A stretch of DNA of 64,000 bases from Geobacteraceae bacterium GWC2_53_11 (GTDB lineage Bacteria; Desulfobacterota; Desulfuromonadia; Geobacterales; Pseudopelobacteraceae): positions 11,451-75,450 of the forward strand of contig MGZJ01000036.1 in NCBI GenBank assembly GCA_001802645.1, given 5' to 3'. The translations under genes and the position numbers were made by a program. Below, one piece after another: positions 7,368-16,178 of this stretch; within the stretch, counting starts at the first letter, position 1; every line of letters begins with the position of its first letter. The notes under the pieces were generated by a model. The model ran no database searches. It worked only from the letters and a program-made list of their open reading frames with translations, and had not been told where the DNA came from.

Positions 7368-10300
7368 TTACCACGAAGACCTGTTATTCCACATCTGGTT
7401 AGTCGGGTTGTATGCAGTTCCGCCGGCATTTGCTGCGTTATGGCAGTTGGAGCCATATGCAATAGTACCATTTACGTTTGTCTGCTGGAACCACCATGGG
7501 CCAGGGTTGAATGCAGTCGGCCACTGTGTTTTATGCAACCCGCCACCGGCCGGGAAGCGGCCAGTACCACCGGTAGTAACAGGCAGAGTTACGTTACCGG
7601 CAACTGCAGCACCGGCAGCAGTTGGTATTGTTCCAGTTGATGAAGCATTCTGCTTAAAGTGCTTCACATCCAAACAGTTGGTAACCAGGAGACGCGGCAG
7701 ACGTGAAGTATGCGGCGCGTGACACTTGGAACAGGTGTACGCATGGACTTTGTTGCCGACATTATTGCCGGTTGTTGCTGCCCACCCTTTGACCGACTGG
7801 TGGATACGTGCCGTTGTTTTCCAGTTGGTGCTTGACGGCGCCGTAGCATTTGTCAGGGCTGCTTTTGCATGACACTGTATGCAGAGGCCGGCAAAGTTTG
7901 TATCAGCGAACGTCTGCTGAGAAGAAGCAGCATTAGTGAATGGCGCAAATTTCTGGCTTCTCAAAGCGCTTCTTGCAGAAGCAGTAGTTGCACCACCGGA
8001 ACCGGTCGGGTTAGGCTGTACAATCAGGGTGTTCTGATCGATATGGTAACCCGGTATTGCGCCACCAGCGGTAAAGCCAGTATACCTACTACCGCCACCA
8101 CGCTGTACGGCAATATCAGCCTTGTCTTCTTTGTATGGCGATGTGACCCAGGTTCCTTTGAGCAGAGGTACTGCATTCGCCTGAGTAGGAACGAATGTTG
8201 TATTGGTTGTAACACCATGCGGATCGTGACATGGGGTACAAAGCCCCTGAAGACCTGCTGTTACAGTTGTCGTATGGGCCTGTTTTGTGATAGCCGATAC
8301 CGGAGTTCCGACAACACTTGTACCGTAGTGACCGCCCAATGGCATAGCCTTGGCGTTTGCAACGCCTGCTTTATATGGTGTGCGAGTTGCAACCGGCATG
8401 GTGAAGGCACCGAAATACGGAGTATCAAGGTATCCAGAAAGTGCTGCCGTTGCACCAAAAGTCTGGTAACCCCATGGAGCAGTACCGGAAGCAGTATAAC
8501 CAGCGGTCAAAGTTCCGCTTGCACTGTTATGGCAGTCGAAGCAGATAGTAGCTCCAGCGCTGAACGAAGCAGTATCTTGTCCGGTCTTTGTATGTGCGAC
8601 AGGTTTATATGCGTTTACATAACCACCTTTGCCAGCCGCTACATCTTTGATCAAGCCGCCTTTATTTCGACCGGTAGCACTTGAATACTGGCTGGTTATG
8701 CCAGCAACTGATGAACCATGCGAGTTATGGCAGTCAAAGCAAAGTACAGCAGTTGCTCCGGAAATATTGGTTATGGTTGTGTCTGTCTGGGTGGCACCGC
8801 CCATCTGGTTTCCAGAGGTGTTGTTGTGAGCGGAGAAAGCCTTGGTTACCAGGTTTTTAGCATTTGTGCCGCCGATTGGGTTTGTTCCACCAGAGAAGTT
8901 GAATTTACCCCATGGAGTCGTACCGGCCTGAACCCATTTGGTATTAATATCAATACCATCCCATGCATACTTGGAAGTTGGCGATGTGTCTCCAGCTGCC
9001 GTAAATGGAGCTGTTGTTTTATTTAATGTGTTGTGGCAGCTGATACACTGTGAATTGATCTTGGCAAGTTCAGTGCGCGACGTTGCTAAAGTACCGCCAC
9101 TCAGGTACTCAACAGCAGTTGTGCCGACCGTATATGTTGTAGGACGTATCGTTGCATTCCATACAACCAGATTAACTGGCTGTCCAGCTGCTTCCGTGTG
9201 GTAAGTAACATTTTTTGTTCCGTCAGCATTAGCTTCCCAGTGGCAGGCATAACAAGCTTTTACGTCAACCGGATCACCGGAAGCAGTTGTCTGTACGTGG
9301 TGTGAGTTGCCTGCAGTATTAAACTGCGGTGTCACTGCGACACGACCGTTCTTATCACCAGAACCGCCGGTATCGTGACATCCGGTACAAGATCCGCCTT
9401 CAATGGAGCCGTTGATATGTTTTGCTACGTCAGCAAAAATATTTGTATAGAGTGTTGGTGTTGCAGCAATAGTAGGATGACAGCCACCTGAAGCGCCGAG
9501 CGAACTACAGGCGCTGAGTCCGGCTATTGTTGAAATAGCAGAAGGGATTGATGCGTGTGCGCCTGAGCCGGGAGTCGGAGGAAGATCATGGCATTTTGAA
9601 CAGTCTGCTATGGAGTTGTTCAGCATTGTTCCAGTCCATGCCGGAGCCTTCGAATTGTGACACGAAGCTGTTGCACACGATGAGCCAGCATATCCAAGAG
9701 CAGCTTTCACCTCGGCTGGCAGTGCAGAATCATTATGCCCAAGATCAGCTACAGTTCCAGGAACAGTATGGCAATCGGCACAGGTTATTACAGTGGTTGA
9801 CATGGCATGTGTTCTGTTGAGATGACTGACATGAAGTGTTGAGCTTGTCGAGTCGGTGGTACCCGCAGTAGTTTTAAATATTGCTGTTGCTGAAGTGTCG
9901 CTATGGCAGGTGGCACAGCCACCAGCTCCGGTAGCCCCCCATGCAGGGCTTGCTGCACCATGGCACTGTGTCGAACTACAGGTATTCAAAGCCGATGGTG
10001 TATTTGTTGCTGCCCAGATTGCGCCTTTACCGTAGCTGCCACCTCTGATTGAAGCCGCCATTTCAATGTTGCCGTTGGAGTGATCAAAAGTCGAATTAGA
10101 AACATGACAAAGTGTACAATCGGTACCATGCTCGGCAACAGAGTGAGAGCCAAGGAAGGTTCCGGGAGGGTTGTTGCGAGCTGTTCCATCGCTTAAGGAG
10201 GGGTAGCTCGCATGACACTGAGAGCAACCGCTAATAGTTGCAGGCATCTGTGTGTTAGTGAATGCTCTAATAACCATGGCTGAAGAGGAAATACGACCGG

Positions 10301-11069
10301 CAGCAGATGGTGTGTGTGAAGCCGTGCTTGAATCAGCGGTCGTAGTAGTAAAACAATACCGGTTTGTTGCTCCTGGCGGGTTTGTAGTTACTGCAGTTGC
10401 AGTTGCAACAGAAGTCCAATTGGTGGCAGGAGCAATTGTCAAAGGTGCTGTCAAGCCGCTATTGACAATCATCGCTACACCAAACCCAATATCTCCGGAG
10501 AATATTGAAAGACGTGTAGTCAAAGGCATTGTAGAGGCATTAGTTACGCCACTATTGTAACTGCCACCAGTTGGAGCAGTTTGGGATACGCCATCATAAA
10601 CCGCATAATGAATACTGTTTGCAGTCATAGTTCCTGCCGAAACAGTAAATGTCAACGGACGAGAGGTTCCGTTCATCAATGTTGTATTATCAGTCATATA
10701 AAACATGTAGGTATGTTCCAATGCTGATGTTGCAGCTGTACTTGTATTTGCAACAGCGGTCAGAGCGGTGCCACCATATGTACATGTAACTGTCGGAGCA
10801 ACGGCAGCAGTAGTTGCTACAGTTACACCTGCAACTAACATCCGTTGGCCGGAAGCGCTGGCCGCAATCGCAAAACTTGCCGACGCAGGGACACTTGTCG
10901 CAGATACACTAACTGGCGCAATAAGTGATGAAATTGCCGCTTGTGCAGGTACAGGTTTGTACCACCCTTGGTACATAAAGACCGTAGTTGCCAGCGTGAG
11001 GAGGAGAATCAAGCTGGTTTTCGCCCACCAGCTCATTCCATTTAATTTTTTCTTAATTACTTTTCCCAT
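7368..11069 (-). CDS. Secreted multiheme c-type cytochrome with N-terminal beta-sandwich domain
   Basis: A 1233-residue protein. A signal sequence or anchor (TSLILLLTLATTVFMYQGW) is followed by a Thr/Ala-rich region of about 230 residues with CTYGGTALTAV and RPLTFTVSA, resembling an extracellular beta-sandwich and lacking heme motifs. From about residue 280 there are about 13 CxxCH motifs (for example CSQCH, CTLCH, CFDCH twice, CSKCH) and two CxxxxCH motifs (CSSTQCH, CATASCH), the latter in the pattern of the Geobacter CxxxxCH/CxxCH domain family. One CSSLGASGGCH segment may be a further site. Such cytochromes work in the periplasm, outer membrane or extracellular space in electron transfer. 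It lies 20 bp after a larger cytochrome gene and is followed by a 19-residue peptide gene. Confidence 0.9.
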   Translation of the reverse strand: MGKVIKKKLNGMSWWAKTSLILLLTLATTVFMYQGWYKPVPAQAAISSLIAPVSVSATSVPASASFAIAASASGQRMLVAGVTVATTAAVAPTVTCTYGGTALTAVANTSTAATSALEHTYMFYMTDNTTLMNGTSRPLTFTVSAGTMTANSIHYAVYDGVSQTAPTGGSYNSGVTNASTMPLTTRLSIFSGDIGFGVAMIVNSGLTAPLTIAPATNWTSVATATAVTTNPPGATNRYCFTTTTADSSTASHTPSAAGRISSSAMVIRAFTNTQMPATISGCSQCHASYPSLSDGTARNNPPGTFLGSHSVAEHGTDCTLCHVSNSTFDHSNGNIEMAASIRGGSYGKGAIWAATNTPSALNTCSSTQCHGAASPAWGATGAGGCATCHSDTSATAIFKTTAGTTDSTSSTLHVSHLNRTHAMSTTVITCADCHTVPGTVADLGHNDSALPAEVKAALGYAGSSCATASCHNSKAPAWTGTMLNNSIADCSKCHDLPPTPGSGAHASIPSAISTIAGLSACSSLGASGGCHPTIAATPTLYTNIFADVAKHINGSIEGGSCTGCHDTGGSGDKNGRVAVTPQFNTAGNSHHVQTTASGDPVDVKACYACHWEANADGTKNVTYHTEAAGQPVNLVVWNATIRPTTYTVGTTAVEYLSGGTLATSRTELAKINSQCISCHNTLNKTTAPFTAAGDTSPTSKYAWDGIDINTKWVQAGTTPWGKFNFSGGTNPIGGTNAKNLVTKAFSAHNNTSGNQMGGATQTDTTITNISGATAVLCFDCHNSHGSSVAGITSQYSSATGRNKGGLIKDVAAGKGGYVNAYKPVAHTKTGQDTASFSAGATICFDCHNSASGTLTAGYTASGTAPWGYQTFGATAALSGYLDTPYFGAFTMPVATRTPYKAGVANAKAMPLGGHYGTSVVGTPVSAITKQAHTTTVTAGLQGLCTPCHDPHGVTTNTTFVPTQANAVPLLKGTWVTSPYKEDKADIAVQRGGGSRYTGFTAGGAIPGYHIDQNTLIVQPNPTGSGGATTASARSALRSQKFAPFTNAASSQQTFADTNFAGLCIQCHAKAALTNATAPSSTNWKTTARIHQSVKGWAATTGNNVGNKVHAYTCSKCHAPHTSRLPRLLVTNCLDVKHFKQNASSTGTIPTAAGAAVAGNVTLPVTTGGTGRFPAGGGLHKTQWPTAFNPGPWWFQQTNVNGTIAYGSNCHNAANAGGTAYNPTNQMWNNRSSW

Positions 11070-11088
11070 TGTATATCGCCTCCCGCGC

Positions 11089-14000
11089 TTAGTACGTAGA
11101 CCAGAGTGGTGTAGTGAAGTAGTGGCAACTGATGTTAGAGCAGGTTTTTTCCTTATTTAATGTCGCAGATGGAGTACCCGGTGTTCCTTTGTAGGCTGGT
11201 GCACCGCCAAACGAGAACGCACTGATCAATTCAACATTTACCGTCCCGGTGTCATGATTACCAGGAGTGTTGCCGTGGCAGACTCCGCAAACATTTGTCC
11301 AGGTAGTTGCAGCTGATGCATAACCATCAGTTAAAGGATTAAGGGTAATAGTCGGGAAGCGCTTTGTTGTGAGCCAGGTTATATGTGCCTCATGTGCACC
11401 TTTGCCTTCAGCATTGATACTTGGCGCACCTGCCCATGACCCAGCCTGATAGCCATGGCAACTGTTACATGCGCCACTGGCTTGCAAAATTCCATCGATG
11501 TGTTTCGAACCATTACCCTCATGACCATGGCAACCGTTACAATTTTGTGTAGCAAAGTTCATAGCTGAATGGTCTTTAGCTGCCACAACCGGGAGCGCTG
11601 CATGGCACTTACCGCAGTTAGTAACATCCTTGGCATACGGAGTCAAGTATGATGTGCCGGTGAACCGCCACTCCGGCGTCGTGTCCGTACCGGCCATGAC
11701 GCCTCCACCACCATGACAGTAAACAGCGGAACATGTTCCGCCTGCATACGTTGGAGTCAGAGTACCTCGTGTTGCAGGTCCGGTGGTTGCATTGCCGCCC
11801 GATGTACCGATGTTTTTGGCAAGATCACTAAATGGCATTGCCGTCAGACCATCAGCATGGGTGCCGCTTGTCGGTAATGTACCATGGCAATCGGAGCAGA
11901 GGGTCTTGCGGGTTGTATACTGATTTATGGCGCGGACGTGAGCATCATGTGCTCCGTACGGTGCGGTATCTGATACGTTGTTTGTATACGTACCGCTTCC
12001 AGCAACCTGAGCATAACCAGGAGCTGCCTGCCAGGCATTTGCCGTACTGTAGTTAGTCAAGGTCGGCTTACCATGGCACTTGGTACATGTCACACCTGCG
12101 ACTACAGTACCCCAGTTAGGTGAGCTTGATCCGTGGCAGGCTGTTGTAGAACAGGAACCGGAATAAGTACCGACAACATGTTTTGCTACATTTGCAGGAT
12201 ATCCATTGGTTACGTCGATGTTACCATCGCCGTGGGCTGTTCCTGAATTCGTATTCAATACTGCACCATTATGACATTGATTACATGCTGCACCTGCCAG
12301 GGCCATATGAGCCGAGTGGGCACCCGTTGTCGGTGAGGAAGCGTGGCACGATGCACAGGTTGCCGTAGCGCTCCAGATTGGAGTAGCAACCGGAGTTGTT
12401 GAGGTTGAGTGACATACGGTAGAGCACGTTCCGCTGTATGTACCGACAGTGTGTTTGGCAATATTAGCCGGGTAGTTGGCAACAGATATGTCAATATTGC
12501 CATCACCGTGAGCTGAACCGCCGTTGGAATCTTTGACTGCGCCGGTGTGGCAGTCTGCACAAAGTATGGCCGTTATGGCAGTGTGTTTTGCATGTGCGCC
12601 CGTTGCAGGTGAAGAAGCATGGCACGATGCACAGGTTGCCGTAGCGCTCCAGATCGGAGTAGCAACCGGGGTTGTTGAGGTTGAGTGACATACGGTAGAG
12701 CACGTTCCGCTGTATGTACCGACAGTGTGTTTGGAAATATTAGCCGGGTAGTTGGCAACAGATATGTCAATATTGCCATCACCGTGAGCTGAACCGCCGT
12801 TGGAATCCTTGACTGCGCCGGTGTGGCAATCAGCACAAAGAATAGCCGTTACGGCAGTGTGTTTTGTATGTGCGCCCGTTACCGGTGAGGAAGCATGGCA
12901 CGATGCACAGGTTGCAGTGTTTCCCCAGACTGGCGTTGAAACAGCTGCTGTTGAGGTGGAATGACATGTTGTTGAACAAGTACCGCTATAGAGACCAGCA
13001 GTATGCTTGGTTACCGGTGAGGCAGTGTAAGAATTGGCAACCTCAACCGTATTATTGGTGTGGCTTGCACCACCATTGGTACCGGCGACTGCTCCTGTAT
13101 GACATTGATTACATGCTGCTGAAGCTAAAGCCATATGCTTGTTATGGCTTCCTGTCGCAGGAGCCGTACCAGTTCCGGTGAACGCGCCACCAGCAGTATG
13201 GCAAGCGCCACATCCTGCTGCTGAGGTTCCCCAAGCGGGAGCATTAAACGACGCACTATATGGGTCTGCATGACATTTACCGCAACTTACGGTTGCAGAA
13301 GGTGTCAACAAATCAAGAGATCCATTGATATGCTTAGCATCAGTGGTGCTAGTGTAATCATGACAGGTTGCACAGCTGGCATCACCGGTAGGAATCTGAG
13401 TAAAGTGAGTAGTATGCGAACCGGTTGCAAGAGCACCGTTAACAGCTGTCTTATGGCAATTACCACAGACTCCACCAACACCGCCCCACACTGGTGCAAC
13501 TACTCTTGTGCCTGCTCCATCACTGTGACAATAAACGGTATCGCAAGTTGTTCCGGTTGACAACGCAGGTGCTACTTGCGAAAACTGAATATCTTTCTGG
13601 GTATTTACATGCTTGCCACCAGCAACATTGATTGTAGCATCTGTTGTTAATGTGGCAGCATGACAAGTTTTACAGCCATAACCACGTGTAGAAACATGAG
13701 CAGTGTGTGAGCCTGTACCTGGAGTTGCTGAATGACAAGATCCGCAATTCAGAGTATTTAGACCTCCAGCCCATGTAGCACTGCCAGTTGCACTGGTTGA
13801 AGTACCATCACTGTGACAATAAACCGCTGAACAAGTTCCGCCACTGTAGGTAGCACCAGAGCCAGCTAAAACACCACCAGATCCAACAGCAACTTTATCG
13901 ATAAAAACACTCGCATATGACTTAGTCGGCGATTCGTTATGAGTTGCTCCGGCCCCTACGGAACCATTGTGGCACTGATTACAGTTAAAAGAATAATTAC

Positions 14001-15294
14001 TTCCGCCTCCGACATGAGTTACATGAGGAGAAGTGTCTTCGTTGCCTGTGTAACCTGACTCTTTATTGGCATTGCTGGTTACAGGATAACCGTGGCAAGT
14101 GTCACATGCGCCGGCTCCAGGACTAAATGAACCAGTAACTTCATTGTGGTTGTGGCAACCCGAACAATTGGTTCTGGTAAGAACCCCACCTGAAAAATGT
14201 GTTGCAACCGGAACAGCGTGGCAACTCTGACAAACACCGCCACCACCTTCGATATAGTATTTTTTAGTATTTACATCATTGTAGATAATACGCTTACTTA
14301 TACGGCCTGCTGCTGAATAGGAAAGGTAGCGACGCACAAGGTAGACGTTGGGAACATTTGAAGTATCAGTGCCAGTAGCAGATGGATCATACTCAACATG
14401 ACCGGAGTGACAGTCATTACATTGTACATTCTGGCTGGATCTATTGTGTGCAAATTTGTTTGTATGGCAGTTTGTACAAATATTTATATCATTTGCTGCT
14501 TTGCCGCGTGCATCAACGCGCAGAAGGTAACCTTTGGAAGCCGACAGGTTGGAAAAAGCATGGCCGGTTGAGTAGTTATCAAGAGTTGCAGTGCGTGAAT
14601 CGGCAGCGTGTACTTTATGACATGAAGAGCAAACAACCTTTCCCTTCACAAGCTTTAGCTGGCTTATAGCACTACCAGAATCAGGTGTGGCACGGAACGA
14701 CGTTGGGTTTGCTTTATAAGCAGTTGAATAGGAAACGTTTACCGGGTGAGTACCAAACGTGTGATCAGATTTATCACGTGTACGATGGCAGTTCGTGCAG
14801 AGTTGGTCAGAATCATTGGCCGCACGAAGATATGGGGCATAGTTGGATTGTGCTCCGGAGGTACCATGAATATTGTGGCATCGGGCGCAAAACAGAGAGC
14901 CTGAAAAATAAGTATTTTTATTCAGTCCACTTCCAGCCGGGTCGGTAGGTGCCAGTGCGCCAGCCTTTGGCACGACATCAGAGCCAAACCATTTATGGGA
15001 TGACTGAACAGGCGTTCCCCTCACCATTGTTGAAGTGCCGGCAATATCGGCAAAATCTTCCGGCTTGAATACTTTCAATGTCTGGTTTGTTCCGGACAAG
15101 TGACAGGTCAAGCAGACGTTAGAGCTATAATTTGCTTCCGTATTACCATATGACTTGGTGGCTTCATGGCACGATTGACACGTGACGGAATATCCGCCAG
15201 ATGTAGGGTCATGGGCTCCGGGCAGAGCTAATGCCAGGCAGGGCACAAGCAGCAGAAACGCTATAACCAATAAGTTTAATTTACATTTGTTCAT
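11089..15294 (-). CDS. Giant multiheme cytochrome, CxxxxCH/CxxCH domain family (about 30-38 hemes)
   Basis: A 1401-residue protein with a clear signal peptide (LLVIAFLLLVPCLALA). I count 30 CxxCH motifs, five CxxxxCH motifs (such as CSAVYCH, CDTVYCH, CSNISCH) and three unusual CxxxCH motifs (CSTTCH, CSTVCH twice). The alternating long and short spacing is that of the Geobacter sulfurreducens CxxxxCH...CxxCH domain family. Residues about 790-990 contain 92-residue near-identical repeats. It has no membrane anchor after the signal peptide, so it is likely periplasmic or exported and acts as an electron conduit or capacitor. It lies 36 bp after the tetraheme gene and 20 bp before the next cytochrome, in the sigma54-driven operon. 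Its redox partner is not evident. Confidence 0.93.
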   Translation of the reverse strand: MNKCKLNLLVIAFLLLVPCLALALPGAHDPTSGGYSVTCQSCHEATKSYGNTEANYSSNVCLTCHLSGTNQTLKVFKPEDFADIAGTSTMVRGTPVQSSHKWFGSDVVPKAGALAPTDPAGSGLNKNTYFSGSLFCARCHNIHGTSGAQSNYAPYLRAANDSDQLCTNCHRTRDKSDHTFGTHPVNVSYSTAYKANPTSFRATPDSGSAISQLKLVKGKVVCSSCHKVHAADSRTATLDNYSTGHAFSNLSASKGYLLRVDARGKAANDINICTNCHTNKFAHNRSSQNVQCNDCHSGHVEYDPSATGTDTSNVPNVYLVRRYLSYSAAGRISKRIIYNDVNTKKYYIEGGGGVCQSCHAVPVATHFSGGVLTRTNCSGCHNHNEVTGSFSPGAGACDTCHGYPVTSNANKESGYTGNEDTSPHVTHVGGGSNYSFNCNQCHNGSVGAGATHNESPTKSYASVFIDKVAVGSGGVLAGSGATYSGGTCSAVYCHSDGTSTSATGSATWAGGLNTLNCGSCHSATPGTGSHTAHVSTRGYGCKTCHAATLTTDATINVAGGKHVNTQKDIQFSQVAPALSTGTTCDTVYCHSDGAGTRVVAPVWGGVGGVCGNCHKTAVNGALATGSHTTHFTQIPTGDASCATCHDYTSTTDAKHINGSLDLLTPSATVSCGKCHADPYSASFNAPAWGTSAAGCGACHTAGGAFTGTGTAPATGSHNKHMALASAACNQCHTGAVAGTNGGASHTNNTVEVANSYTASPVTKHTAGLYSGTCSTTCHSTSTAAVSTPVWGNTATCASCHASSPVTGAHTKHTAVTAILCADCHTGAVKDSNGGSAHGDGNIDISVANYPANISKHTVGTYSGTCSTVCHSTSTTPVATPIWSATATCASCHASSPATGAHAKHTAITAILCADCHTGAVKDSNGGSAHGDGNIDISVANYPANIAKHTVGTYSGTCSTVCHSTSTTPVATPIWSATATCASCHASSPTTGAHSAHMALAGAACNQCHNGAVLNTNSGTAHGDGNIDVTNGYPANVAKHVVGTYSGSCSTTACHGSSSPNWGTVVAGVTCTKCHGKPTLTNYSTANAWQAAPGYAQVAGSGTYTNNVSDTAPYGAHDAHVRAINQYTTRKTLCSDCHGTLPTSGTHADGLTAMPFSDLAKNIGTSGGNATTGPATRGTLTPTYAGGTCSAVYCHGGGGVMAGTDTTPEWRFTGTSYLTPYAKDVTNCGKCHAALPVVAAKDHSAMNFATQNCNGCHGHEGNGSKHIDGILQASGACNSCHGYQAGSWAGAPSINAEGKGAHEAHITWLTTKRFPTITLNPLTDGYASAATTWTNVCGVCHGNTPGNHDTGTVNVELISAFSFGGAPAYKGTPGTPSATLNKEKTCSNISCHYFTTPLWSTY
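12340..12980 (-). repeat. 276-bp tandem repeat inside the giant cytochrome gene
   Basis: Two almost identical units start near 12362 and 12638, exactly 276 bp (92 codons) apart, and a third, diverged unit continues to about 12980. Each unit encodes a CxxxCH, a CxxCH and a second CxxCH with the intervening AHGDGNIDI linker. The CxxxCH codons fall at 12409-12426, 12685-12702 and 12961-12978, in register. The period keeps the frame, so heme-bearing modules can be gained or lost by unequal recombination. Confidence 0.9.
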
Positions 15295-15330
15295 GGCACA
15301 CTCCTAATAAAAGCATGTGAAAATAATATA

Positions 15331-16137
15331 TTATTTATCGTGACAGGAAAGGCAAAGCTTACTTTCAGAGTTACTCATGACCAAAAACGGTTTTAACGTT
15401 GTATCTGTATTGTAATCGACGTGAGGATCATGGCACGTAGCACATTCCACCCTTTGGACAGCTGCTCCACCAAAGAATCGTATTTTACCTAAACTACGTG
15501 TGTCAATATCAGCAAGAGTGCGCAAGCCTGTCGCACGTTCGCCGTACACCTCCGTGTAGCTGAAACCTACCGGATGATCGTCTGTAAGATCAACCGTAGT
15601 GCCGACCCCCGGAGCCCCGCCACCAAGACTGGGCGAAGGAGGATTGGGAAGGAAGAATGTAGGATCAGGATTAGTCATGAACAGCTCACCTGTTCCAAAC
15701 GCATAGCTGGACCCTGCAGGGTAACCGGCCGGAGCCGCAGTGCCTTTGCCACCGTTATGGAGGACGTTCATTGCCGATTTTCCATCATGACAACCAAGAC
15801 AGAGTAGCGATGAAGAATCCGCTGAGAAAGCAGATTGTGTCCGTATTGCGTTGGTAGTTGACACCGACGAGTAAAACTTGTAGGTCAGGACGGTATTTTT
15901 ACTGACCTTATTCCAGAGAAATTTTGGCTGACCTGCATTATGCGGAGTATGGCAATACACGCAAATCTGCGGCTGAGCATTGGTGTCATCATGAAGCTGG
16001 GTACTGCCCCAATCGGGAGGAGCATTTTGTGTAAAATTGTGCTTCGTGTTTTCAATGCCAGCTACCGCCAGCGAAGCAACCATCATACCCGCTGCAACAA
16101 TCGCCAATATCAATGTATTTCGAGAAAGTTTTTTCAT
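15331..16137 (-). CDS. Tetraheme cytochrome, doubled-CxxCH type
   Basis: A 268-residue protein with an N-terminal signal peptide (LILAIVAAGMMVASLAVAG). Four CxxCH motifs occur: CVYCHTPHN, CLGCHDGK, CATCHDPH and CLSCHDK, the last at the extreme C-terminus. The CxxCHxPH and CxxCHDxxH patterns are those of the doubled CxxCH motif family, which carries bis-His hemes in the periplasm or outside the cell. The second gene of the sigma54-driven operon, it lies 41 bp after the NHL/Ig protein and 36 bp before the giant cytochrome. It may be the small electron shuttle feeding the large cytochromes; this is inferred from context. Confidence 0.9.
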   Translation of the reverse strand: MKKLSRNTLILAIVAAGMMVASLAVAGIENTKHNFTQNAPPDWGSTQLHDDTNAQPQICVYCHTPHNAGQPKFLWNKVSKNTVLTYKFYSSVSTTNAIRTQSAFSADSSSLLCLGCHDGKSAMNVLHNGGKGTAAPAGYPAGSSYAFGTGELFMTNPDPTFFLPNPPSPSLGGGAPGVGTTVDLTDDHPVGFSYTEVYGERATGLRTLADIDTRSLGKIRFFGGAAVQRVECATCHDPHVDYNTDTTLKPFLVMSNSESKLCLSCHDK

Positions 16138-16178
16138 GTCACGGCCCTTATAAGTGAGATGTAGTAAGTTTTTACCAG

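Noticed and set aside
7211-7471. 86-codon minus-strand frame overlapping the 19-residue peptide
   Set aside because: It runs in another frame through the cytochrome C-terminus and the hairpin; the peptide frame has the strong ribosome site.
7869-8684. 271-codon open frame on the plus strand
   Set aside because: It lies antisense inside a cytochrome gene with clear heme motifs; its Cys/Ser/Arg-rich composition is what the opposite strand of Gly/Ala/Thr-rich coding gives, and no domain is seen.
12255-12836. Repeated frames of about 90-100 codons on the minus strand
   Set aside because: They are out-of-frame readings of the 276-bp repeats of the giant cytochrome and lack heme motifs.
12340-12980. 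CRISPR-like repetition
   Set aside because: Units are 276 bp, in frame and coding, without short direct repeats separated by unique spacers.
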